DNA of 6,134 bases from Burkholderiales bacterium (lineage in GTDB: Bacteria; Pseudomonadota; Gammaproteobacteria; Burkholderiales; Burkholderiaceae_F). The stretch spans positions 1-6,134 of the forward strand of contig JAJTHJ010000282.1 of NCBI GenBank assembly GCA_021298875.1. Direction: 5' to 3'. The translations under genes were made by a program, and so were the position numbers. Under the pieces are notes generated by a model that was not told the DNA's origin, searched no databases, and worked only from the letters and a program-made list of their open reading frames with translations. This document shows positions 1 through 5,538 of the stretch, one piece after another (the stretch's first letter is position 1; every line of letters begins with the position of its first letter).

Positions 1-295
1 AACCACGGCCGAGCGCGACGAGCCGCGCCGGCGCATCGGCCACGGGCGCCGCGGCCAGCGCGGCGTGCAGCGCGGCGTCCAGCGCCGCCAGCGCACGCTT
101 GGCCAGCGCGGCGAGCAGCGCGTCCTTGTCGGCAAAGTGGCGGTACAGCGCGGCCGGCGACACCGCCAGGTCGCGCGCCATCGCGCGCAGCGACAGGTTG
201 CCGGTGCCGCCATCGGCTGCCAGTTGCGCGGCACGATCGAGCGCGGCGGCGCGCAGGTTGCCGTGGTGGTAGGCGCGGCGGGCGGCAGTGACCAT
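1..295 (-). CDS. TetR/AcrR-family transcriptional repressor, N-terminal part (cut by left edge)
   Basis: Reading leftwards from ATG at 295-293 gives 98 residues before the window ends, so the gene is partial at its 3' end. The N-terminus contains YHHGNLR (residues 9-15) followed by a helix, then a helix-turn-helix at about residues 35-55 ending SPAALYRHFADKDALL, which is the classic TetR DNA-binding domain. YHHGNLR is common in TetR proteins carrying the WHG-type ligand-binding domain, but that domain lies outside the window, so the ligand is unknown. After the HTH the visible sequence is a very Ala-rich helix. The gene is divergent from the lipoprotein hydrolase at 400 across a 104-bp gap with a perfect palindrome, so local repression of the hydrolase, and possibly autoregulation, is inferred. 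The family call is secure; the target is inference. Confidence 0.9.
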   Translation of the reverse strand, partial: MVTAARRAYHHGNLRAAALDRAAQLAADGGTGNLSLRAMARDLAVSPAALYRHFADKDALLAALAKRALAALDAALHAALAAAPVADAPARLVALGRG

Positions 296-314
296 AAGTC
301 GAATGTTACTGGTG

Positions 315-343
315 TTGACATCGGCGCGCCTGCCGCTTAAAGT
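315..343 (+). promoter_or_regulatory. Predicted sigma70-type promoter of the hydrolase gene
   Basis: A perfect -35 hexamer TTGACA (315-320) is followed after exactly 17 bp by TAAAGT (338-343), which matches the -10 consensus at four of six positions. Transcription would start near 350, leaving a leader of about 50 nt before the ATG at 400. A Shine-Dalgarno sequence GAAGGAG at 386-392 sits 7 nt before that ATG. The position relative to the hydrolase and the overlap with the palindrome at 342-356 both support the call. No equally good promoter was found for the divergent tetR. Confidence 0.65.
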
Positions 344-356
344 GAACACTGTTCAC
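342..356. promoter_or_regulatory. 15-bp palindromic operator, probable TetR binding site
   Basis: GTGAACACTGTTCAC has two perfect 7-bp arms around a single central C. It overlaps the last two bases of the -10 hexamer (338-343) and the expected transcription start of the hydrolase gene, so a bound repressor would block RNA polymerase. Size and symmetry match operators of TetR-family dimers, and a tetR gene begins 46 bp away on the opposite strand. Binding by that particular protein is inferred from proximity. Confidence 0.65.
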
Positions 357-399
357 ACCGGAGTCGCCGGTGGTGGCCGACCTCTGAAGGAGTTCTCCG

Positions 400-1308
400 A
401 TGCGCCGTTCCTTAATGCTGACCTGGATGTTTGCCGTCGCCGGCGTAGTGCCGCTGGCAGCGGGCTGTGCGTCGTCCGCCGCGCCTGCGGCGGCGGCCGC
501 GCCTGCCGCCGGCGAGCGCCGTGTGCCCACCCCGGCCGGCGACCTCGTCGTGCGCGAAGCCGGCCGCGGGCGCACGCCGCTCGTGCTGTGGCACGCGCTG
601 TACGCCGACCCGTCGATGTTCGCGCCATTGATCGAGCGACTTGGCCCCGATTACCGGATGCTCGTCGTCGCCGCGCCGGGGCACGGACCGAGCGGCTTGC
701 CGGCCGGCCCGCTCACCAGCGCGGACAGCGGCGCGGCGGTGCTGGCGATCCTCGATGCCTACGGCATCGATCGCGCGGCCGTGGTCGGCTGTTCCTGGGG
801 CGGCATCGCCGGCATTCAGGCAGCGGCACAGGCGCCGCAGCGGATTACGGCGGTCGCCGCCTTCAATACGCCGTTCGGCCCCGGCAGCGACGACATCGGC
901 ACCCAGGCGATCGTCTGGATGACCGGCTGGATGGGCGACACGGAGTTCTTCGGGCGCCGCGTGGCGGCAGGCTTCTTCAGCCCGCAGACGCACAAGGACA
1001 AGCCGCAGCTCGTCGACAAGTTCGTCGCGGTCTTCCCGACCCGCGATCAGGACAAACTGCAAGTCGCCGCGCGTGCCGTCCTGATCGAGCGCGACTCGCT
1101 GTTGCCGCTGCTACCCAAGGTGCAGGCGCCCGTGCTGGTGGTGGCCGGCGCCGACGACGCGCGCTACCCGGCGGTCGAGGCCGAGGCGGCGGCCAAGCAA
1201 ATGTCCAGGGGCAAGTTCGTGCGGGTGGAGAATTCGGCGCACCTGACGCCGCTGGAGCATCCTGAGTTATCGGCGCGCGTGATTCGCGAGCTGGTGCCGC
1301 CGCAGTAG
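400..1308 (+). CDS. Predicted alpha/beta-hydrolase lipoprotein
   Basis: This 302-residue protein begins with a Sec-type signal sequence and a lipobox, LAAGC, with the lipidated Cys at residue 23. Ala at the next position gives no inner-membrane retention signal, so an outer-membrane-anchored periplasmic enzyme is likely. An Ala-rich linker (24-38) leads to an alpha/beta-hydrolase fold. The nucleophile elbow is GCSWGG with Ser132. The probable acid is Asp253 in GADDARYP and the probable base His281 in NSAHLTPLEHP. The segment from about 160 to 240 would form the cap. HALYADPSMF (65-74) is at the oxyanion-loop position, where many relatives have HG. The start is supported by GAAGGAG 7 nt upstream. 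The substrate cannot be told from sequence; esterase, lactonase or C-C hydrolase activities are all possible in this fold. It is probably repressed by the divergent TetR protein. Confidence 0.88.
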   Translation: MRRSLMLTWMFAVAGVVPLAAGCASSAAPAAAAAPAAGERRVPTPAGDLVVREAGRGRTPLVLWHALYADPSMFAPLIERLGPDYRMLVVAAPGHGPSGLPAGPLTSADSGAAVLAILDAYGIDRAAVVGCSWGGIAGIQAAAQAPQRITAVAAFNTPFGPGSDDIGTQAIVWMTGWMGDTEFFGRRVAAGFFSPQTHKDKPQLVDKFVAVFPTRDQDKLQVAARAVLIERDSLLPLLPKVQAPVLVVAGADDARYPAVEAEAAAKQMSRGKFVRVENSAHLTPLEHPELSARVIRELVPPQ

Positions 1309-1366
1309 CCGTCGGCTGCCCAGCGCCGGCGGCGGCGCAGTGCGATGCTCAATGAGCGTGCTCACG

Positions 1367-1408
1367 CGCGCGCCGCCCGCAGGTCACTTGCCCTGCGAGC
1401 GGCGCGCG
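1367..1408. terminator. Long GC-rich hairpin between convergent genes, probable bidirectional terminator
   Basis: The outer arms 1367-1376 (CGCGCGCCGC) and 1399-1408 pair over 10 bp. A C/A mismatch (1377/1398) follows, then a 6-bp inner stem (1378-1383 CGCAGG with 1392-1397) and an 8-nt loop. It lies between the stop of the hydrolase (1308) and the stop of the DUF4397 gene (1428), where both transcripts should end. There is no T-run on either side, so it is not a canonical intrinsic terminator; it could act as a pause or 3'-end protecting structure. A smaller 6-bp hairpin (1323-1328 with 1333-1338) lies just after the hydrolase stop. The rest of this 119-bp gap shows nothing else. Confidence 0.5.
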
Positions 1409-1427
1409 TCGATCGACTATGACACGC

Positions 1428-2825
1428 TTACTTGTCGTCGAGCACGACGAAACGGAACGACTGGCCGTTGGTGGCGTTGAGCGCACCGACCGCGGCAATC
1501 GTTTTCACGTCGCCAGCGGCGAGCGTGACCGGCACGCCGACAGCGGTCGGCAACACCGGAGTCGACGCACCGGCCGGCACCACGGCGAGCGTGTAGGTGC
1601 CCGGGTCGAGTTGCAGCGACGTTGCCGTGGCGGTCGGGTAGGCCAGGTTCGTCACTGGCCGCGCGGCGATGGCACCGCCCGCCAGTACCACCACGTCCAC
1701 CGCCGGCGCATCCGGCGACAGGTGGATCACCCGCACCTTGGCCTTGCCGGAGACCGGCGTGCTGTCGTCCGTAAACGCCTTCAACTGCAACACCTGATCG
1801 CCGGTGCCGTTGAGCAGACCGACGGCGAACACGCTGGTGTTGCTGGCGCGATCCAGCTTGGCGCCGTTCAGGTTCAGCACGCCGGTCAGCGTGCCGGCCA
1901 GCGCCACCGAGGCATCGTAGGTCCCTGCGGGCACCTGCAGGAAGCCCGAATCCTGCGGGAAAGTCACCTCGGAAAGCACCCGGTTGGACGCGGAATTGGC
2001 TGCGCCCGGCGCTTTGAGGAAGACATCGACCGCCGGCACGTTGGGCGAGAAGTGCGCCACGCGCAGATTGGCGCGCGCGTCGCGCACGAAGGCCGTGTTG
2101 CCCGTGCGCGGCACCAGCAGCAACTGGATCGGCGAGTTGCTCGGACCGGCATCGGGGACGGCCACCAGCGCCCAGTCGGCGCCGGCCGGCACCGTCACCC
2201 GGCCCGAGTCGAAGGCGATCGCCGTCTGACCCGCCACGCGGGCACGGATCCGGTAGTCGCCGCCGGCGACCGACAGCGCCGCCTGCCCGGAGGCGGGCGC
2301 CTGCTGGGCGAAGGCCAGGCCGGCGATGGTCGGCGTCGCCGGCAGTGCGGCATCCGGTGCGGTCACGAAGATGTCCACCGCGGGCACCGCCGGCGCACCG
2401 TGCAGCACGCGCAGCTTGGCCTGGCCGGAGGCCGGGGCAGCACCGTCGTCGTCGATCAGCGCGGCTTGCAGGCGCGTGGCCCCGGTCGTACCGCTGCCGA
2501 TGGCGATGGCCGTGTAGCTGCGATTGGCCGCGAGCGTGGGCGACACGTCGATGGCCGCGCTGCTGGCCGGCTGCCCAGCGAGCGTGACCTGTACGCGGGT
2601 CGCGCCAGCGGGTACGCTCGCGAAGCCCGAGGCGGCGCCGAACGAAACATTGGCCACTGCGCGCGCGCCGTTGACGTAGATGTCGACGGCGGGGGTCGTC
2701 GCTGAGGCATGCACCGCACGCAGCGACGTGGTTTCGATGATCGGATGATCATCGCCGCCGCAGGCGGCGAGCGTCAGGGCGGCGATAGCCCCGATGCCGG
2801 CAGTTTTGAGGAATTGTCTGCGCAT
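1428..2825 (-). CDS. Tat-type lipoprotein with four DUF4397 repeats
   Basis: The 465-residue protein starts MRRQFLK, a twin-arginine motif close to the RRxFLK consensus. A short hydrophobic stretch and the lipobox LAAC follow, with lipidated Cys22 and then GGDD. Export as a folded lipoprotein by the Tat pathway is therefore likely. The remainder is four homologous units, each opening with a hallmark DUF4397 strand: LRAVHASATTPAVDIYV (35-51), LRVLHGAPAVPAVDIFV (138-154), LRVAHFSPNVPAVDVFL (254-270) and VRVIHLSPDAPAVDVVV (364-380). Each closes with a strand such as LQAALIDDD or FRFVVLDDK. The units are about 100-115 residues, probably small beta-sandwich domains; no catalytic motif is visible. 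DUF4397 proteins are extracytoplasmic and of unknown function. The ATG has GGAAGG 9 nt upstream. The gene is divergent from the tetR at 3040 across a five-box operator array, which suggests repression by that regulator. Confidence 0.88.
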   Translation of the reverse strand: MRRQFLKTAGIGAIAALTLAACGGDDHPIIETTSLRAVHASATTPAVDIYVNGARAVANVSFGAASGFASVPAGATRVQVTLAGQPASSAAIDVSPTLAANRSYTAIAIGSGTTGATRLQAALIDDDGAAPASGQAKLRVLHGAPAVPAVDIFVTAPDAALPATPTIAGLAFAQQAPASGQAALSVAGGDYRIRARVAGQTAIAFDSGRVTVPAGADWALVAVPDAGPSNSPIQLLLVPRTGNTAFVRDARANLRVAHFSPNVPAVDVFLKAPGAANSASNRVLSEVTFPQDSGFLQVPAGTYDASVALAGTLTGVLNLNGAKLDRASNTSVFAVGLLNGTGDQVLQLKAFTDDSTPVSGKAKVRVIHLSPDAPAVDVVVLAGGAIAARPVTNLAYPTATATSLQLDPGTYTLAVVPAGASTPVLPTAVGVPVTLAAGDVKTIAAVGALNATNGQSFRFVVLDDK

Positions 2826-2913
2826 GAGCTTTTTCCTTCCAAGAAGTGAGGCGGTGAAAGAGATTCAGGTGTTTGGTTGAGGGCCGGAAAACCCCAGAAC
2901 TGACTTGAATTCA

Positions 2914-3015
2914 ACTAATCGGTTTGTTGATTGACCAATCGGTTTGATTTGTTTACCAATCAGTTTCAACGGCCGAATGTTAACCATTTGGTTCAAGTTT
3001 GCAACCAAATGGTTT
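2914..3015. promoter_or_regulatory. Array of five ACC-N4-GGT boxes, probable TetR operators
   Basis: The AT-rich 214-bp spacer between the DUF4397 gene and the divergent tetR holds five related partly palindromic boxes. They are ACTAATCGGTTT (2914-2925), ACCAATCGGTTT (2934-2945), ACCAATCAGTTT (2955-2966), ACCATTTGGTTC (2983-2994) and ACCAAATGGTTT (3004-3015). Start-to-start distances are 20, 21, 28 and 21 bp, close to two helical turns except for the third gap. The second, fourth and fifth boxes have perfect ACC/GGT arms; the fourth and fifth extend to AACCA-N2-TGGTT and are reverse complements of each other. The first three form an imperfect tandem repeat of 20-21 bp. Such symmetric boxes beside a tetR gene are typical autoregulatory operators. 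Cooperative binding and control of both divergent genes are inferred. Promoter hexamers are not convincing on either strand; TTCAAG (2992-2997) and TTATTG (3015-3020), 17 bp apart, are the best weak pair for tetR. Confidence 0.7.
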
Positions 3016-3039
3016 TATTGCGAAACTTGGCGGTAAAAG

Positions 3040-3702
3040 TTGAACATAAGCGTTAAAGAACAGCAATTTAGGCTCAGAGAGGCCTTGATCCTTGACGCGG
3101 TCAATACCCTTTTGTCGTCTAAAGGCTTTGACGCGATGACCATGGATGACGTTGCGCATGCGGTCGGCATCGGCAAGCCGAGCCTGTACAAGCACTTCGC
3201 GTCGAAGGAACAACTCGCCGCCGCGGCCATGGCGCGCGTGCTGGAGCGCGCACTGAACGTGGCGCGCGCCCAGCCCGCCGAAGCCGCGCCGATCGACAAA
3301 CTGCGCGCGGTGCTGCGCTGGGCGCTGGAGCAGCACGCCGCAGATGCCATGCCGCTGCTGCCGTCGATCCGGTCGAGCCTGCGAGAAGCGCTGCTGAACT
3401 ACCCGCCCTATGTGCAGCGGCTGGAAGAACTCGCCGCGATTTTGTCGGCGTGGATCGAGCAGGCGCAGCGGCAGGGCCAGATGGTCGAGCTGCCGGCCGA
3501 AGTCGTGCTGTACACCTTGTTTGCCCGCACCTGCGATCCGGTCCTGGAGTACCTGCGGCTGGGCGGTGCCTTCAGCGACGCCCAGATCGTCGACTTCCTG
3601 CTGGCGACGACGTTCGACGGTCTGCGCTGGCGCGATATGGCCTGCGCACGAGACGATTTATCCACGATGGAGAACCGGGACGACCGCGTGTCGCGAACGT
3701 AG
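3040..3702 (+). CDS. TetR/AcrR-family transcriptional regulator, complete
   Basis: The protein is 220 residues, a normal length for the family. Residues 15-60 form the DNA-binding domain: helix ALILDAVNTLLSSKGF, then the helix-turn-helix TMDDVAHAVGIGKPSLYKHF (34-53) and the usual ASKEQL. The rest is helical and should form the ligand-binding and dimerisation domain; LPSIRSSLREALLNYPPYV (107-125) and the final FDGLRW are visible, but no ligand can be named. The start codon is TTG: an in-frame TAA lies at 3034-3036, two codons upstream, and the next in-frame candidate (TTG at residue 16) would cut into the first helix. The ribosome site is weak (GGCGG, 3029-3033). TTG start and weak site suggest low expression. 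The five boxes upstream suggest autoregulation together with the divergent DUF4397 lipoprotein. The 3' end runs into a Bug-gene remnant, so the last 10-20 residues may not be ancestral. Confidence 0.88.
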   Translation: MNISVKEQQFRLREALILDAVNTLLSSKGFDAMTMDDVAHAVGIGKPSLYKHFASKEQLAAAAMARVLERALNVARAQPAEAAPIDKLRAVLRWALEQHAADAMPLLPSIRSSLREALLNYPPYVQRLEELAAILSAWIEQAQRQGQMVELPAEVVLYTLFARTCDPVLEYLRLGGAFSDAQIVDFLLATTFDGLRWRDMACARDDLSTMENRDDRVSRT

Positions 3703-3856
3703 GGCCGTGCTTGCCGCGGCTGCTTTTGGCTCGTTGCCGGCACCTGCCTTCGCCCAGCACGTGCCCGGCAAACCCGTCCGTTGGATTGTCCCCAACCCGG
3801 CGGGCGGCGGCTTGCACTTCATGGCGCGCACGGTGGGCGCGCAATCGGTGGCGTAG
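3692..3856 (+). pseudogene. Remnant of a Bug/TctC-family tripartite-transporter substrate-binding protein (5' fragment)
   Basis: In the frame one base past that of tetR, this stretch encodes RERRAVLAAAAFGSLPAPA, then FAQ, an Arg-headed signal peptide with an AFA-type cleavage site. The mature start VPGKPVRWIVPNPAGGG follows, then LHFMARTVGAQSVA and a TAG stop (3854-3856). The pattern P-x-KP-[IV]-R-x-IVP-x-x-AGGG near the mature N-terminus is the hallmark of Bug (TctC) periplasmic binding proteins. Those proteins run to about 320-330 residues, so some 270 residues are missing. No ATG remains at the expected place; GTG at 3707 lies inside the signal peptide and the 5' edge overlaps the tetR end by 11 bp. 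No continuation was seen in other frames before lipA. I call it a decayed fragment left by a deletion or recombination next to lipA. Translation as a tiny secreted peptide is unlikely but not excluded. Confidence 0.72.
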
Positions 3857-3877
3857 CGCCCGCTTCGGTGCCGATGC

Positions 3878-4852
3878 TCAGGCCACGCCGGCCGCGTGCG
3901 CCTGCTGGTCGGCGTAGTACGACGAGCGCACCAGCGGCGCGCAGGCGGCGTGCGAAAAGCCCATTGCCTGCGCTTCGCGCTCGAACAGCGCGAAGGTTTC
4001 CGGCGGCACGTAGCGCTGCACCGGAAAGTGATGGCTGCTCGGCGCCAAGTACTGGCCGATGGTCAGCATATCCACGTCGTGCGCGCGCAGATCGCGCATC
4101 ACGCCAAGGATTTCTTCGTCCTCTTCGCCCAGGCCCACCATCAGCCCGCTCTTGGTCGGCACCCCCGGCACGCGCCGCTTGAACTCGGCCAGCAGTTGCA
4201 GCGAATGCGCGTAGTCCGACCCCGGCCGCGCCACGCGATACAGCCGCGGAACGGTCTCCAGGTTGTGGTTCATCACGTCGGGTGGCGCGGCTTGCAGGAT
4301 CTCGAGCGCGCGATCCAGCCGGCCGCGAAAATCCGGCACCAGCACTTCGATCCGCGTGGCCGGCGACAACTCCCGCACCGCGCGGATGCAATCGACGAAG
4401 TGTTGCGCGCCGCCGTCGCGCAGGTCGTCGCGGTCGACCGAGGTGATCACCACGTAATTGAGCTTGAGCGCGGCGATGGTCTTGGCGAGGTTGCGCGGCT
4501 CCTCGACGTCGAGCGGCTCGGGCCGGCCGTGCGCCACGTCGCAGAACGTGCAGCGGCGGGTGCACTTGTCGCCCATGATCATGAAGGTCGCGGTGCCCTT
4601 GCCGAAGCACTCGCCGATGTTGGGGCAGGTCGCCTCCTCGCACACTGTGTGCAGGCGGTGCTCGCGCAGGATGGCCTTTATCTCGTAGAAACGGGTCGAG
4701 GGCGAACCGGCCTTGACGCGGATCCAGTCCGGCTTGCGCTGCGGCGCGCGCGCTTCCTGCGCGGCGACCACCTGCACCGGAAACTTCTTGAACACGACGC
4801 CGGTCTTGGCGTCGCCTTTCTTTTTCGCAAAGGGTGGGGCGGGGTCGTTCAT
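3878..4852 (-). CDS. lipA: Lipoyl synthase
   Basis: This radical-SAM enzyme inserts two sulfur atoms into octanoyl groups carried on the lipoyl domains of 2-oxoacid dehydrogenases and the glycine cleavage H protein. The 324-residue protein has both required clusters. The auxiliary-cluster motif CEEATCPNIGEC is C-x4-C-x5-C (Cys71, 76, 82). The radical-SAM motif CTRRCTFC is C-x3-C-x2-C (Cys97, 101, 104). The C-terminal RSSYY (309-313) provides the serine that ligates the auxiliary cluster in this family. VVITSVDRDDLRDGGA and VMNHNLETVPRLY are further family blocks. The Lys-rich N-terminal extension (about 1-40) is normal for Burkholderiales. The ATG at 4852-4850 overlaps the lipB TGA as ATGA, so translational coupling is likely; reading on upstream in the same frame only gives a shadow of lipB. 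It converges with the Bug remnant, and no convincing terminator lies behind it. Confidence 0.97.
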   Translation of the reverse strand: MNDPAPPFAKKKGDAKTGVVFKKFPVQVVAAQEARAPQRKPDWIRVKAGSPSTRFYEIKAILREHRLHTVCEEATCPNIGECFGKGTATFMIMGDKCTRRCTFCDVAHGRPEPLDVEEPRNLAKTIAALKLNYVVITSVDRDDLRDGGAQHFVDCIRAVRELSPATRIEVLVPDFRGRLDRALEILQAAPPDVMNHNLETVPRLYRVARPGSDYAHSLQLLAEFKRRVPGVPTKSGLMVGLGEEDEEILGVMRDLRAHDVDMLTIGQYLAPSSHHFPVQRYVPPETFALFEREAQAMGFSHAACAPLVRSSYYADQQAHAAGVA

Positions 4853-5526
4853 CGGGAGATCAGATGCGCGGCCAGCCGTTGCGCGAGCCGCTCGGCTGCC
4901 GTGTTCCTTTCGATAGCGATGCCGAGTGTAGCCAGATCGACCGTGCGCAGACCCGCATAACCGCAGGGGTCGATGCGCGCAAACGGCGCGAGATCCATCG
5001 CCACGTTCAGCGCCACGCCGTGGTAGCAGCAACCGTGAGTGACCTTGATGCCGAGTGCGGCGATTTTGGCGAGGCCGGTGAAGTCGAGCCGCGCGCGCGG
5101 CGCGGGGTCCCGCGCGGGGTCCCTTTCGAGCGGCACATAGATGCCCGGTGCTCCGGGCACGCGCAGCCCAACCACGCCAAAGCTGTCCAGCGCCTGGATC
5201 GTCGCCGCCTCGATCCGGAACACGAGTTCCTTCACGTAGATGCCGAGCCGCCGCAGGTCGATCAGCGGGTAGACGACCGCCTGCCCCGGCCCGTGGTAGG
5301 TCACCTGGCCACCGCGGTCGGTGGCCACCACCGGGATGTCGCCTGGGACGCGCAGATGATCGCGCCGCCCCGCCTGCCCGAGGGTGAAGACCGGCGGATG
5401 CTCGACCACCCACAGCTCATCGGCAGTTTCGTCCGTGCGCGCCGCGGTGAACTCGCGCATCGCCTGCCAGGTCGGCAGGTATTCGGCGCGGCCGAGCCAG
5501 CGAACGGTCAACGGATCACCGATCAC
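4849..5526 (-). CDS. lipB: Octanoyl-[acyl-carrier-protein]:protein N-octanoyltransferase
   Basis: LipB moves the octanoyl group from acyl carrier protein to a lysine of lipoyl domains, the step before LipA. The 225-residue protein has the family blocks RGGQVTYHGPGQAVVYPLIDL (positions 71-91), GLAKIAALGIKV with catalytic Lys154, YHGVALNVAMDL and DPCGYAGL with catalytic Cys188. The start is GTG at 5526-5524. The stop of the upstream DUF493 gene lies in the same frame five codons earlier, so nothing further upstream is possible; TTG at codon 6 is an alternative. No clear Shine-Dalgarno sequence precedes it, so translation probably depends on readthrough from the upstream gene. A loop of about 18 residues (132-149) before the Lys motif contains a tandem RDPA-RDPA encoded by a 12-bp duplication. 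The gene overlaps lipA by 4 bp. Confidence 0.96.
   Translation of the reverse strand: MIGDPLTVRWLGRAEYLPTWQAMREFTAARTDETADELWVVEHPPVFTLGQAGRRDHLRVPGDIPVVATDRGGQVTYHGPGQAVVYPLIDLRRLGIYVKELVFRIEAATIQALDSFGVVGLRVPGAPGIYVPLERDPARDPAPRARLDFTGLAKIAALGIKVTHGCCYHGVALNVAMDLAPFARIDPCGYAGLRTVDLATLGIAIERNTAAERLAQRLAAHLISR
5101..5124. repeat. 12-bp tandem duplication inside lipB
   Basis: CGCGGGGTCCCG at 5101-5112 is repeated as CGCGGGGTCCCT at 5113-5124, differing only in the last base. On the coding strand it encodes RDPA twice within the surface loop before the catalytic lysine of LipB. The length is a multiple of three, so the frame is kept. It is probably a slippage event in a tolerant loop. Confidence 0.8.
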
Positions 5527-5538
5527 GGATCGCGGAGA

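Noticed and set aside
288..1265. 325-codon plus-strand frame overlapping the hydrolase
   Set aside because: Arg/Ala/Gly-rich shadow in another frame; the 302-residue frame has a lipobox, a ribosome site and a catalytic triad.
1419..2705. Long plus-strand open frame of 428 codons opposite the DUF4397 gene
   Set aside because: It is rich in Arg, Gly and His, as expected for the antisense of a GC-rich gene, has no family motif, and the minus-strand frame shows clear DUF4397 repeats and a signal peptide.
2905..2914. Palindrome TTGAATTCAA near the operator array
   Set aside because: It does not match the ACC-N4-GGT boxes and a 10-bp palindrome in AT-rich DNA can arise by chance.
2914..3015. CRISPR array or plasmid-type iterons
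   Set aside because: The units are short, partly palindromic and diverged, spacers are about 9-16 bp, and no cas or replication gene is present; position between divergent genes fits operators.
2982..3020. Hairpin followed by TTTTATTG as an intrinsic terminator
   Set aside because: The stem is AT-rich, the arms are better explained as operator boxes, and it lies directly before tetR, not behind a gene.
3838..3877. Terminator of the lipA operon
   Set aside because: Only a 4-bp GGCG/CGCC stem was found after the lipA stop and there is no T-run, so it is too weak to call.
4853..5413. Minus-strand extension of the lipA frame upstream of its ATG
   Set aside because: The extra residues are an out-of-frame reading of lipB; LipA proteins start near the ATG at 4852, and the ATGA overlap with lipB is typical.
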